From the NCBI GenBank assembly GCA_023630215.1, contig JALPRQ010000001.1:1178001-1242000 (forward strand): a stretch of 64,000 nucleotides of DNA, read 5' to 3'. Origin of the DNA: Rhodobacteraceae bacterium NBU2976. GTDB lineage: Bacteria > Pseudomonadota > Alphaproteobacteria > Rhodobacterales > Rhodobacteraceae. How positions within the stretch are numbered: position 1 is the first letter of the stretch; each line of letters opens with the position of its first letter. The notes beneath the pieces were generated by a model, which saw only the letters and a list, made by a program, of their open reading frames with translations, made no database searches and had not been told where the DNA came from. Made by a program: the position numbers and the translations under genes. Positions 36,721 to 46,698 of this stretch are shown in pieces.

Positions 36721-37700
36721 GCGAGACAATCATGCAGGTCCAGGACCTGAAAGTCTATTTCGACGTTCTTCCACAAGGCGCCATGCCGTGGACAAAACCC
36801 CGCAGATTGCGGGCCGTTGACGGGGTGACGTTCGATCTTAAGGCGGGTGAAACGCTGGGCATCGTCGGTGAGTCCGGGTGTGGCAAATCCACGCTCGCCC
36901 GCGCGGTCATTCGCATGATCCCGGCTGAGGCTGGATCGGTTCTGTGGTTGGGTCAGGAACTTCTGAAATTCGACAAGAAACAATTGCGCAATCAGCGCAA
37001 ACAGGTCCAGATGATCTTTCAGGATCCGCTGGCCAGTCTGAACCCGCGCATGAATATTGGCGAGATCATTGCCGAACCTCTGAAAACCCATTATCCAGAA
37101 ACGCCCAAGGCCGAAATCAAACAACGTGTCCGCGAAGTGATGGAAAAGGTCGGTCTGCTGCCGAACCTCGTTAACCGTTACCCGCACGAGTTTTCCGGCG
37201 GCCAATGTCAGCGTATCGGCATCGCCCGGGCGCTGATCATGAAGCCGAAACTGATTATTTGTGACGAGCCCGTCTCGGCGCTGGACGTGTCGATTCAGGC
37301 GCAAGTTGTGAACCTGTTAAAGGAATTGCAGGACGAGATGGGGCTAAGCCTGATCTTCATTGCCCATGACTTGTCTATTGTGAAACATATCTCGACACGG
37401 ATCATGGTGCTTTACTTGGGCAATATGGTGGAGCTGTCGGACAGCGCTGACCTTTACGCCCACCCGCGTCACCCTTATACGCAGGCGCTGATCTCGGCCG
37501 TGCCGATCCCCGACCCCGAGATTGAACGGAACAAGGAGGTTATCCTGATCGAAGGTGACCTGCCATCGCCGATCAATCCGCCCTCGGGATGCGTGTTCCG
37601 CACCCGTTGCCCGCGTGCCGCGGACCTGTGCGCCCAGCAGAAACCGGAATGGAGGGATGCCGGCGACGGGCACATGGTCGCCTGCCATTTCCACGACTGA
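36717..37700 (+). CDS. oppF: Oligopeptide ABC transporter ATPase OppF
   Basis: A 327-aa second ATPase of the system. Walker A is GESGCGKST, the signature is FSGGQCQRIGIARAL, Walker B is LIICDEPVSALD and the switch is FIAHDLSIVKHI. The C-terminal domain again has a cysteine cluster (GCVFRTRCPRAADLC). It is the last gene of the opp operon; three palindromic repeats follow in the 158-base gap before the convergent TetA-like gene. Confidence 0.93.
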   Translation: MSETIMQVQDLKVYFDVLPQGAMPWTKPRRLRAVDGVTFDLKAGETLGIVGESGCGKSTLARAVIRMIPAEAGSVLWLGQELLKFDKKQLRNQRKQVQMIFQDPLASLNPRMNIGEIIAEPLKTHYPETPKAEIKQRVREVMEKVGLLPNLVNRYPHEFSGGQCQRIGIARALIMKPKLIICDEPVSALDVSIQAQVVNLLKELQDEMGLSLIFIAHDLSIVKHISTRIMVLYLGNMVELSDSADLYAHPRHPYTQALISAVPIPDPEIERNKEVILIEGDLPSPINPPSGCVFRTRCPRAADLCAQQKPEWRDAGDGHMVACHFHD

Positions 37701-37705
37701 TGCAC

Positions 37706-37725
37706 CAATTGCCACGTGGCAATTG
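37706..37725. repeat. Palindromic repeat, copy 1 of 3
   Basis: CAATTGCCACGTGGCAATTG is a perfect 20-base palindrome 5 bases after the oppF stop. The core ATTGCCACGTGGCAAT recurs at 37843-37860 and, with one central change, at 37811-37826. The stem has no T-run. Confidence 0.85.
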
Positions 37726-37810
37726 AAGTGAACGTATCCCGGTTTCCTGTCGGAACAGACTGTTGTGGATTGTGAATCGAGCGCAAGGACCGCGCGACAC
37801 AACAAGCGCG

Positions 37811-37826
37811 ATTGCCAAGTGGCAAT
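37811..37826. repeat. Palindromic repeat, copy 2 of 3 (imperfect)
   Basis: ATTGCCAAGTGGCAAT matches copies 1 and 3 except for A instead of C at the left centre, so the central CACGTG is broken. It is 105 bases from copy 1 start to start. Confidence 0.8.
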
Positions 37827-37842
37827 TCCGCCAGCCTTACCC

Positions 37843-37860
37843 AATTGCCACGTGGCAATT
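37843..37860. repeat. Palindromic repeat, copy 3 of 3
   Basis: AATTGCCACGTGGCAATT is an 18-base perfect palindrome that reaches into the TAA stop of the convergent TetA-like gene (37859-37861). It is 16 bases after copy 2. The copies flank the junction of two convergent transcription units. Confidence 0.85.
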
Positions 37861-39082
37861 ACGGTGTTTGTGGAGAAACCCCATCCTGTTTGGGAATGCG
37901 GATCAACAGGATCAGCGCCAGTAATGTCAACGCCGCAGCGACCAGGAATGGTGCCCCCGGAAGGTAAATCGGCGCGTCTGGTTTGGTGAATATCCGGAAC
38001 GTCACCGGCATGATCAGCAACGAGATGATCATACCGACAGAGGCCAGCGATCCCAAAATTCCCTGAAGCTCCCCTTGTTCGTCATCGCCGACGCGGTTGG
38101 CCATCATGGCAGAGATCGCAGGCCCTGCCACTTCGGACACGGCCAAAACCGGGATGAAGGCAAAGATCATCCAGCCGTCCTTGATAAACACCAGAACGAT
38201 CCCGCTGAAGATTGCGGCAATCAAGCCGATTTCGGTTGTGCGCCGTTCGCCGAAATTCTTGATCATCGGACGGATCGCACCCCCCTGCATGAACACAACT
38301 GCCAATCCATAGGCCGCAAGCGAGAAGCCGACCATCCCCTCGCTCCATTTGAAGGCCTCGATGGTGTAAAAGCTCCAGATTGCGGGATAGACCATGTGCG
38401 CGATGTCAAAAAACAACACTACCATGAACAAACCCATCAAGGCAGGCATCTGGCGGATGCGCATAAACGCCCCGAATGGATTGGCGCGATGCCACTGGAA
38501 CGGACGGCGGTTTTCCGGTTTCAGGGATTCCGGCAAAACAAAATAGCCAAACACGGCATTCACAAGCGCCAGCGCCGCCGCCGCATAGAAAGGTGCCCGC
38601 GTTCCGTATTCCCCGAGCAGGCCGCCGATCGCAGGGCCAATAATGAACCCAATCCCAAAGGCTGCCCCAACCAGTCCAAAATTCGCGGCCCGGTTTTCCT
38701 TGGACGAGACATCCGCCAGAAAGGCGGTCGCGGTCGTATAGGTTGCCCCCATAATCCCGGCGATGATCCGCGCCAGGAACAGCAACCAGATGGTCGGCGC
38801 AATCGCATGCAAAAGGTAATCCACCCCCATGATGAACATGGATACCAGCAATACGGGCCGCCGTCCTACCTTGTCCGACAGATTGCCAACGATCGGCATA
38901 AACAGGAATTGCATGATGGCAAAGGTGAACATCAGCGCTCCACCCCAAATGGCCGCGCCTGATATATCCTGCCCCGTCAGCTCGCGCACAAGTGCCGGCG
39001 TCACGGGCATGATCAGCCCTACACCCATCGCGTCGATAATCACCGTGATGACGATGAAGATAAATGGCAGCCTGTCCCGCAT
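37859..39082 (-). CDS. TetA-like MFS exporter (DHA1 family)
   Basis: A 407-aa protein with 12 helices. Helix 1 ends IDAMGVGLIMPVTPALV, the loop 2-3 motif is GNLSDKVGRRPVLL and helix 5 has GIGFIIGPAIGGLLGEYG, all shared with TetA-class exporters. ATG 39082 is preferred to TTG 39094. It diverges from the ABM-PadR pair across a 165-base region with two dyads, so PadR control is likely. The substrate is unknown; this is not evidence of tetracycline resistance. Confidence 0.87.
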   Translation of the reverse strand: MRDRLPFIFIVITVIIDAMGVGLIMPVTPALVRELTGQDISGAAIWGGALMFTFAIMQFLFMPIVGNLSDKVGRRPVLLVSMFIMGVDYLLHAIAPTIWLLFLARIIAGIMGATYTTATAFLADVSSKENRAANFGLVGAAFGIGFIIGPAIGGLLGEYGTRAPFYAAAALALVNAVFGYFVLPESLKPENRRPFQWHRANPFGAFMRIRQMPALMGLFMVVLFFDIAHMVYPAIWSFYTIEAFKWSEGMVGFSLAAYGLAVVFMQGGAIRPMIKNFGERRTTEIGLIAAIFSGIVLVFIKDGWMIFAFIPVLAVSEVAGPAISAMMANRVGDDEQGELQGILGSLASVGMIISLLIMPVTFRIFTKPDAPIYLPGAPFLVAAALTLLALILLIRIPKQDGVSPQTP

Positions 39083-39175
39083 GTCTGTCCCCAAAATGTT
39101 TGGTTTCAGGTAGGCGCAGGGGGCGGGGCATACAAGCAGAAAAGTTTATTGGCAGACATTTTGAGGGTTGAAAGA

Positions 39176-39191
39176 TAGTAATTAGTTACTA
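39176..39191. promoter_or_regulatory. Operator-like dyad between TetA-like and ABM-PadR genes
   Basis: TAGTAA and TTACTA are perfect 6-base arms around TTAG. It lies centrally in the divergent intergenic region, so one bound factor could act on both promoters. PadR is the obvious candidate. Confidence 0.5.
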
Positions 39192-39201
39192 AATACACGA
39201 T

Positions 39202-39227
39202 ACTGACCGATACTTCAGTCGGCCAGT
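39202..39227. promoter_or_regulatory. Second inverted repeat upstream of the ABM gene
   Basis: ACTGACCGA and TCGGCCAGT are 9-base arms with one mismatch around 8 bases. It ends about 20 bases before the ABM start and could be an operator overlapping the promoter or a leader hairpin. Confidence 0.45.
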
Positions 39228-39247
39228 CTGAATGACGAGGAAATAAC

Positions 39248-39568
39248 ATGACCAACAAGCTTTATACCTTCGTTTCCGTCTCCACCGCGAAGGAGGGACG
39301 GTTCGATGATCTTGTGCGGATTACACAAAAACCTCCGGTTTTTATGGATGATGCGATTGAGGGCGTGCGCGCCTATCAGGTCAGCGCGGATCGCGAACGA
39401 AATTCCGTAATCGTGTGGGCGACATTTGACGACAAGGAAACATTGTACGACTATCTTGCCACCGCCGAAGGCAACGAAAACCACGGCGACCCCAAAGAGA
39501 TGGAGGAGATCATCGAAACGTTCGTCATGTACGACCTTGAACCGGTTGTGGAGCGTCTGACCGCGTGA
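39248..39568 (+). CDS. ABM-like dimeric alpha/beta-barrel protein (putative monooxygenase)
   Basis: A 106-aa protein with the antibiotic-biosynthesis-monooxygenase fold pattern: LYTFVSVSTAKEGRFDDLVR, then GVRAYQVSADRERNSVIVWATFD split over two strands, and a final acidic helix. Known members include cofactor-free quinol monooxygenases and haem-degrading enzymes, but many are uncharacterised. The stop overlaps the PadR start (GTGA). Together with the divergent exporter this looks like a small stress or detoxification unit for an aromatic or quinone-like compound (inference). Confidence 0.7.
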   Translation: MTNKLYTFVSVSTAKEGRFDDLVRITQKPPVFMDDAIEGVRAYQVSADRERNSVIVWATFDDKETLYDYLATAEGNENHGDPKEMEEIIETFVMYDLEPVVERLTA

Positions 39569-40065
39569 GCCTGTCCGATGCAAGAGAATTGGCGGTGCTG
39601 TCGGTGCTCCATGCGCATCCGGCACATGGTTATGCCATTTCGAAAGCATTTGATTCTGGCCCGCTGGCCCTATTGGGGCTTTCGCGCCACGCGATTTACC
39701 GGATCATAGACCGGTTTCAGCGCCGGGGGTGGGTGACGGGCGAGGTTGACAGTTCGAACGCCTTCCCGGATCGCGAGATCCTGACCCTGACGCCGGATGG
39801 CCAGCGCGCGTTTCAGGATATGTTGACCGAGGTCAGCGATGGCATCCCGCATTCCGTCTCGCCAATATTGGCGGTGACAATGGTACTGGATGCTGGCCAA
39901 ACGCTGCCACGCGACACGCTGCAAACTTTGCTGCAATCCCGGATCGATACCCTGACCCGGATGCAGGACGACGCGCATGCCGAGACCCTGTCCATGCGCG
40001 TGTCCCAAGACATCCTTCGTGCAGAAATCGACGTGTTGCAGGCGGCACTCGCGGCTGTTCCTTAG
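39565..40065 (+). CDS. PadR-family transcriptional regulator
   Basis: A 166-aa regulator starting at GTG 39565. The N-terminal winged helix reads LAVLSVLHAHPAHGYAISKAF, LSRHAIYRIIDRFQRRGWV and the wing LTPDGQRAF, which is the PadR pattern. The C-terminal helices are the dimer and effector domain. PadR proteins normally repress neighbouring genes until a small molecule, often aromatic, binds. Its likely targets are its own operon and the divergent TetA-like gene. Confidence 0.85.
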   Translation: MSLSDARELAVLSVLHAHPAHGYAISKAFDSGPLALLGLSRHAIYRIIDRFQRRGWVTGEVDSSNAFPDREILTLTPDGQRAFQDMLTEVSDGIPHSVSPILAVTMVLDAGQTLPRDTLQTLLQSRIDTLTRMQDDAHAETLSMRVSQDILRAEIDVLQAALAAVP

Positions 40066-40093
40066 TCGGAGAGGTTGCGGTAGGGTGCTGCCA

Positions 40094-41914
40094 CTACTCC
40101 ACCGTTACCGATTTCGCGAGGTTTCGCGGCTGATCCACATCCGTGCCTTTTTCGACCGCCGTGTGATAGGCGATCAATTGGGCCGGGATGGCATAGACCA
40201 TCGGGGCGACCAGCGGGTCGCATTCCGGCATGATGATGGTTTTCCACACGCCTTTGCTGACCTCGGCCGCGCCTTTTTCGTCTGTGACCAACAGGATTTT
40301 ACCGCCGCGTGCCATGACTTCTTCCATGTTTGAGACGGTCTTGTCGAACAGGTCGCCTGACGGGGCAAAGACGATCACCGGGACCTGATCGTCGATCAGG
40401 GCGATGGGGCCATGTTTCAGTTCACCAGACGGATAGCCCTCGGCATGGATATAGGAGAGTTCTTTAAGTTTCAGCGCCCCCTCCAGCGCCAGCGGGAATA
40501 GCGAACCGCGGCCAAGGAACAGGATGTCGGTCGCTTTAGCGAGATCACGGCTTGCCGCCTCAATCGCGTTCTCGGCGGCGATGGCGTCGGAAACCAGTCG
40601 CGGCGCAGACATAAGTGTCTGAACCAGCGCGATTTCTTGCGTGTTGTCGATGACACCACGTTGCCGTGCGGCGAGGATGGCGAGGGATGCCAGCACCGAC
40701 AATTGGCAGGTGAAGGCCTTGGTCGAGGCGACCGCAATTTCAGGTCCCGCCAAGATTTGCAGTGTGTCGTCGGCCTCGCGCTCCATCGAACTGGCCGGGG
40801 TGTTGACGATGGCAAGCGTTCTGGCGGCCTTTCCGGTGGCGTATTTTAGCGCGGCCAGTGTGTCGGCGGTTTCGCCGGATTGCGAGATTACGATCATACC
40901 CTCTCGCCCGTTCAGCGGCGGCTCGCGGTAGCGGAACTCGCTGGCGATGTCGATCTCGACGGGCAGGCGGGCGATCTGTTCGAACCAGTATTTCGCGACA
41001 TTGGCGGCCAGATACGCGGTGCCGCAGGCGACGATCACCAGACGATCATAGCTGGAAAAATCGAGGCTGACGGGAGGCTGCACATTCTCGCGGTCCTGCG
41101 TCAGGTAATGCGAGAGCGCTACGGCCATGACGGAGGGTTGTTCGTGAATTTCCTTGGCCATGAAGTGGCGATAATTGCCCTTGTCGACGCGCACAGCGTC
41201 AACATTGACCAGTTGCAATTCGCGGTTGGCGCGATTGCCAAGCGCATCGTAGATCGTGACGTTCTGGCGGGTCAGGACGGCCCAGTCACCTTCCTCTAGA
41301 TAAGTGATGCGATTGGTCATTGGCCCAAGCGCCATTGCATCGGAACCGATGAACATTTCCCCATCGCCATGCCCAATGGCGAGCGGTGATCCACGTCGGG
41401 CGGCGATCAACAGGTCGTCCTCTCCTTCAAACATGAAGGCAAGCGCAAAGGCTCCTTCAAGGCGGGCAATGGTCGCCCCGGCCGCGTCGACAGGCGACAT
41501 GCCGTCGGCCATAAGATAAGCGCAAAGCTGGGCGACGACTTCGGTGTCGGTTTCGGTTTCAAATACGATACCGTTCGCGACCAGCTCGTCCCGCAGGCGG
41601 GCGAAGTTTTCGATGATGCCATTGTGAACAACTGCCACAGGACCAGCTTTGTGCGGATGGGCGTTGGTCTCGTTGGCGGCACCATGTGTGGCCCAGCGAG
41701 TGTGACCGATGCCGATCAGGCCTTCGACGGGGTTGGCGGCCAGCACATTTTCCAGTTCCGACAGTTTACCAACCGCCCGGCGGCGGTGCATTTCGCCGTT
41801 ATGCAGCGTTGCAATTCCAGCGCTGTCATAGCCGCGATATTCCAGCCGCCGCAAGGTTTCCACGATGGTGGGGGAGGCTTCGGATTTGCCCAAAACGCCA
41901 ATAATGCCGCACAT
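40094..41914 (-). CDS. glmS: Glutamine-fructose-6-phosphate aminotransferase GlmS
   Basis: GlmS makes glucosamine-6-phosphate from fructose-6-phosphate and glutamine, the first step to UDP-GlcNAc. The start ATG 41914 (GAGGAG 7 bases upstream) gives 606 aa and places the catalytic Cys2 in MCGIIGVLG. The glutaminase domain has RLEYRGYDSAGIA and HTRWATHG. Two SIS domains follow (VACGTAYLAANVAKY, LFLGRGSLFPLALEGALKLK), and the C-terminus ends NLAKSVTVE as required. glmU is not adjacent. No glmS ribozyme is seen. Confidence 0.97.
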   Translation of the reverse strand: MCGIIGVLGKSEASPTIVETLRRLEYRGYDSAGIATLHNGEMHRRRAVGKLSELENVLAANPVEGLIGIGHTRWATHGAANETNAHPHKAGPVAVVHNGIIENFARLRDELVANGIVFETETDTEVVAQLCAYLMADGMSPVDAAGATIARLEGAFALAFMFEGEDDLLIAARRGSPLAIGHGDGEMFIGSDAMALGPMTNRITYLEEGDWAVLTRQNVTIYDALGNRANRELQLVNVDAVRVDKGNYRHFMAKEIHEQPSVMAVALSHYLTQDRENVQPPVSLDFSSYDRLVIVACGTAYLAANVAKYWFEQIARLPVEIDIASEFRYREPPLNGREGMIVISQSGETADTLAALKYATGKAARTLAIVNTPASSMEREADDTLQILAGPEIAVASTKAFTCQLSVLASLAILAARQRGVIDNTQEIALVQTLMSAPRLVSDAIAAENAIEAASRDLAKATDILFLGRGSLFPLALEGALKLKELSYIHAEGYPSGELKHGPIALIDDQVPVIVFAPSGDLFDKTVSNMEEVMARGGKILLVTDEKGAAEVSKGVWKTIIMPECDPLVAPMVYAIPAQLIAYHTAVEKGTDVDQPRNLAKSVTVE

Positions 41915-41954
41915 AATCTGCTCCTCAATTGCCTCTGCCGGGCGGTTTCGGGTT

Positions 41955-41982
41955 ACTATGCCCGAAGCGGTGGGCGAGGCAA
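41955..41982 (-). promoter_or_regulatory. Possible glmS promoter
   Basis: Reading leftward, TTGCCT (41982-41977) and CATAGT (41960-41955) are separated by 16 bases, about 40 bases upstream of the glmS start. Both elements are imperfect. The rest of the 242-base gap to fadJ holds no gene. Confidence 0.3.
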
Positions 41983-42100
41983 GCCTGTGTTCACGCAATG
42001 GGTGCGGATGTCACCTTTTGTGAAGTTTGTGCAGATTTTGCGCAGGATGATAAATCTGGAGTTAACAATGACAGCGACCGAGCCTGGGCAGTTGCGAAGC

Positions 42101-42119
42101 ACCCTCCCGTCGGGAGGGT
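42101..42119. terminator. Hairpin 2 after the fad operon
   Basis: ACCCTCCC and GGGAGGGT form a perfect 8-base stem with a 3-base loop, the second of two adjacent hairpins downstream of fadJ on the minus strand. There is no T-run. Confidence 0.5.
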
Positions 42120-42125
42120 CGGGCG

Positions 42126-42148
42126 CGGGCCAAGAAGGGCTTGGCCCG
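42126..42148. terminator. Hairpin 1 after the fad operon
   Basis: CGGGCCAAG and CTTGGCCCG form a perfect 9-base stem with a 5-base loop, starting 8 bases after the fadJ stop in the leftward direction. It probably marks the 3' end of the fad operon mRNA, though a T-run is missing. Confidence 0.6.
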
Positions 42149-42156
42149 ACCAGGTG

Positions 42157-44358
42157 TTAAGCGGCCTTCTGCTCTGCTCCAAAACGACCATAGAAGCTCT
42201 GGCCTTTATCTGCCATTTCGCGCAGCAGTTTTGGCGTGGCGAACCGTTTGCCGAAGCTTTCCGTCAGCCCGTCACAAATCTCGACCGCTTTGCCTGCCCC
42301 CAGAATATCCAGCCAGCTGAACGGACCGCCCGACCATGGCATAAAGCCCCAGCCTAGGATGGCGCCCACGTCACCCTCACGTATGTCCATCAGGACATTT
42401 TCTTCGAGCGCGCGAACCGCCTCCAGCGTCTGGATCATCGCCAGTCGGTGCTGCACAGTGGTGAGGTCCGGCTGCACGTCCGCCACGGGCCAGTAGTCGC
42501 CCAGCGTCGGCCACAGGCCCTGACGTTTGCCCGCCTCGTCATATTCATAGAAACCCGCTTTAGCCTTGCGTCCCGCGCGACCTTCGTCGAACATTTTGAA
42601 CAGTACGGCATCCACATCATCGTCAGGATAGGCGTCACCCATCGCGGCTTTGGTCGCCTTGGCGATCTTCACGCCCAGATCGAGGGAGATTTCGTCCATC
42701 AACTGAAGCGGCCCTAGCGGCATGCCCAGTTGCCGCGCGGCATTTTCGATCAGCGCGGGGTTCACGCCCTCGGCCAGCATCCGCGCGCCTTCGTTCAGGT
42801 ACGGAATAATACAGCGGTTGGCATAGAAGAAGCGCGCGTCATTGACCACGATCGGCGTCTTGCGGATCTGGCGCACATAGTCGAGCGCCTTGGCCACCGC
42901 GCGATCCCCGGTTTCTTTGCCGCGAATGATTTCGACCAGCATCATCTTGTCGACGGGGCTGAAGAAGTGAATCCCGATAAACTGGTCAGGGCGCGAAGAC
43001 GCCTTGGCCAGATCGGAAATCGGCAGGGTAGAGGTGTTGGTCGCAAAGATACAATCCGTCGGAATGATGGCTTCAACCTTTTGTGTCATCTCGGCTTTGA
43101 CCTTCGGGTCCTCGAACACCGCTTCGACGATCAGATCACAGTTTTTCAGCGCTTCGAGATCGGTGGTCGCTGTAATACGGTCCAGCACTTGCGCCTTCTT
43201 CTCCTCTGTCACCTTTTTGCGCTGCATACCCTTGTCGAGGATCCCTTCGGAGTAGGATTTGCCGCGATCCGCGGCCTCCTGCGCCTGATCGATCAGCACA
43301 ACCTCGATCCCAGCATTGGCGGAGACATAGGCGATACCGGCCCCCATCATACCCGCGCCCAATACGCCAACCTTCTTCACCTTCTGGTCCAGCGCGTCGG
43401 GCCGCACGGCCCCTTTTTCCAGCGCGGATTTGTTGATGAACAGGGAACGGATCATTGCGGACGAAGACGGGTTCATCAGGACGTTGGTGAACCACCGCGC
43501 CTCGATCTTCAACGCGGTGTCAAACGGGACCAGCGCCCCTTCGTAAACCGCGCTCAACAAGGCCTTGGCGGCCGGGTAAACGCCCTGTGTTTTGCCATTC
43601 ACCATGGCGGAGGCACCCACAAAGGTCATGTAGCCGGCGGGATGATACGGCTCCCCGCCCGGCATTTTGTAGCCCTTCAGATCCCACGGCTTGATCGTGT
43701 CCGCCTGCGTTGCGTTCAGCACCCATTCACGGGCACGGGTCATCAGCTCGTCCGGGGCGACAACCTCGTCAATCAAGCCAGCGGCCTTGGCGCGGGTCGG
43801 GTCAACGGTTTTGCCTTCCAGCAGGTAAGGCGAGGCCGCCATAGCGCCCAACATCCGCGTCAGGCGGGTTGTGCCGCCAGCACCCGGGAAAATACCAACC
43901 ATGATCTCTGGCAGGCCGATCTTGGCCTTTGGATTGTCCGCCGCGATGCGGTAATGGCAGGACAGCGCCAGTTCGTACCCGATCCCCAGTGCCGTGCCGG
44001 GGGAGGCCCAGACCGTCGGTTTGCCGCCTTTCTTGGTTTTGAAATCCATCCCGGCGAGTTCGATTTTGCGTTCCAGCTTGTGGAAGCCCATGATCCCGTC
44101 GAACAGCCCTTGCGCCGGATTGTCACCCGCCTGTTCCTTCATCTGCGCGATGACGTTAAGGTCCATGCCCCCCGCAAAGTCCGGCTTGGCGGAGGTCAGG
44201 ATGATGCCCTTCACAGCTTCATCCGCATGCGCCTCGTCGAACAGGTCCGACAGTTCCTGCATACCGGCGTAGGACAGGACGTTCATGCTCTTGTTCGGCA
44301 CGTCCCATAAAATGGTGGCGATACCGTCAGCATCTACGTCGTAATGAAATTCGCTCAT
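42157..44358 (-). CDS. fadJ: Bifunctional enoyl-CoA hydratase/3-hydroxyacyl-CoA dehydrogenase
   Basis: A 733-aa FadB/FadJ-type enzyme that hydrates enoyl-CoA and oxidises L-3-hydroxyacyl-CoA to 3-ketoacyl-CoA. The N-terminal crotonase part has ILTSAKPDFAGGMDLNVI and GLPEIMVGIFPGAGGTTRL. The central Rossmann motif is GVLGAGMMGAGIAYVSANAG. The dehydrogenase part has TNTSTLPISDLA and GIHFFSPVDKMMLVEII. The thiolase partner is encoded upstream in the same operon. It starts one base after the cupin stop, and two hairpins follow. Confidence 0.95.
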   Translation of the reverse strand: MSEFHYDVDADGIATILWDVPNKSMNVLSYAGMQELSDLFDEAHADEAVKGIILTSAKPDFAGGMDLNVIAQMKEQAGDNPAQGLFDGIMGFHKLERKIELAGMDFKTKKGGKPTVWASPGTALGIGYELALSCHYRIAADNPKAKIGLPEIMVGIFPGAGGTTRLTRMLGAMAASPYLLEGKTVDPTRAKAAGLIDEVVAPDELMTRAREWVLNATQADTIKPWDLKGYKMPGGEPYHPAGYMTFVGASAMVNGKTQGVYPAAKALLSAVYEGALVPFDTALKIEARWFTNVLMNPSSSAMIRSLFINKSALEKGAVRPDALDQKVKKVGVLGAGMMGAGIAYVSANAGIEVVLIDQAQEAADRGKSYSEGILDKGMQRKKVTEEKKAQVLDRITATTDLEALKNCDLIVEAVFEDPKVKAEMTQKVEAIIPTDCIFATNTSTLPISDLAKASSRPDQFIGIHFFSPVDKMMLVEIIRGKETGDRAVAKALDYVRQIRKTPIVVNDARFFYANRCIIPYLNEGARMLAEGVNPALIENAARQLGMPLGPLQLMDEISLDLGVKIAKATKAAMGDAYPDDDVDAVLFKMFDEGRAGRKAKAGFYEYDEAGKRQGLWPTLGDYWPVADVQPDLTTVQHRLAMIQTLEAVRALEENVLMDIREGDVGAILGWGFMPWSGGPFSWLDILGAGKAVEICDGLTESFGKRFATPKLLREMADKGQSFYGRFGAEQKAA

Positions 44359-44359
44359 A

Positions 44360-44826
44360 TCAGTCTCCTTTTGGAAGGATTTCGGTGCCGTCGGCGCGGT
44401 GGAACCTGCGGCCTTCGGCGTTATGGGTCATGATGACATCATGGTCCGGGTAATGGACCACACCGTCTTTGGCGCGGGTGCCGACGACCAACATGGTCGC
44501 AGGCCGATCTGACCGGTTTACAAGACAATGCCCAACCGGGCTGCCCGCTGCCCATGCGGCAGCGTCGCCCGCGCTGAGGATGGTTTCCTCGTCCTCGATC
44601 AGCACCAGCGTACCGTCGAGGATGTAGATCAATTCGTCTTCTGTTTCATGCCAATGTCGGTGGGAGGAGGACGAACCCGGCTCCAGCCGTTCCAGATGTG
44701 CGCCGAACTGGGTCAAACCAGCCTGATCGCCAAGCGGCAGTTCAGCAGAAGGGCCAAGATTGATGCCCGTGATCCGGTTTGGTGTGCCCGGAAATTCTTC
44801 CCAGCCTGACATATCGAGTTTGGGCA

Positions 44827-44827
<1 letters not shown>
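44360..44827 (-). CDS. Cupin-domain protein in the fad operon
   Basis: A 155-aa single-domain cupin starting at ATG 44827, on the last base of the thiolase stop. The metal motif is HRHWHETEDELIYILDG, with the second motif AAWAAGSPVGHCLVN. Cupins of this size may be isomerases, dioxygenases or small-molecule sensors; no specific activity can be assigned. Its tight embedding between thiolase and fadJ suggests a role with acyl-CoA intermediates or the lipid substrates. Confidence 0.82.
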
Positions 44828-46038
<1,211 letters not shown>

Positions 46039-46050
46039 ATTTCCTCCAGT

Positions 46051-46677
46051 TCAGACGACGACCTCTTTGGTCGGCATCAAGTCATACGGGTGTTTCCAGC
46101 CGGGTTGGGCGGCGATGCGGTCCAGCCAGGCGTCGATATTGGGATAATCTTTGCGCTCGAAGCCGAACGGTTCGGGGTAGAACAGGTAGCCACAGCAGGA
46201 AATGTCGGCCAGCGTGATACTGTCGCCGACCAGCCAGTCTCGCCCCTCCAGCGCCATGTCGAGGGTCGTGAGCGCGGCTTTGACGCGGCCCTGCATAAAG
46301 GCAATTGCCTCTGCCGGGCGTTTGGCTTCGGGCAGGAAATTCATGATGAATCGCGTTGCACCCGCTTGCGAGGACATTTTGTGATTGTCCCACAGCACCC
46401 AGCGCAGCACTTCGTACTTTTCCTCCTGCGTCTTGCCGTCAAACTTCCCGGTCAGGCGGGCGATGTGATATTGCATCACGCCGGACTGGGTGAAGGTGCG
46501 GTCGCCGTCGATCAGCACGGGGACTTCGCCCATGACGTTGATCTTGCGGAATTCGGGGGTGCGAGCCTCGCCGTTGAAGAAATCGACGAAGATCGGCTCC
46601 CATTCGATGTCGGCCAGCGCCAGTGTCAGGGCGGCCTTGTAGCTGTTGCCGGATTGGCCGAAGCAGTATAATTTCAT
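46051..46677 (-). CDS. Glutathione S-transferase family protein
   Basis: A 208-aa protein starting MKLYCFGQSGNSYKAALTL at ATG 46677. The thioredoxin-like N-domain has GEVPVLIDGDRTFTQSGVM, with the Ser that binds the glutathione gamma-glutamyl group, and a helical C-domain has LEGRDWLVGDSITLADI. The reaction is unknown. In this operon it may remove reactive enals or act as an isomerase during lipid breakdown (inference). Confidence 0.88.
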   Translation of the reverse strand: MKLYCFGQSGNSYKAALTLALADIEWEPIFVDFFNGEARTPEFRKINVMGEVPVLIDGDRTFTQSGVMQYHIARLTGKFDGKTQEEKYEVLRWVLWDNHKMSSQAGATRFIMNFLPEAKRPAEAIAFMQGRVKAALTTLDMALEGRDWLVGDSITLADISCCGYLFYPEPFGFERKDYPNIDAWLDRIAAQPGWKHPYDLMPTKEVVV

Positions 46678-46698
46678 CTCTCTCCCCAAAGATTGTTG

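Noticed and set aside
41915-42100. Possible glmS ribozyme or riboswitch upstream of glmS
   Set aside because: No ribozyme core can be recognised, and this element is typical of Gram-positive bacteria. Only a weak promoter candidate is seen.
42730-44310. 526-codon open frame on the plus strand
   Set aside because: Antisense to fadJ; it arises from the codon bias of the true gene and has no recognisable domain or ribosome site.
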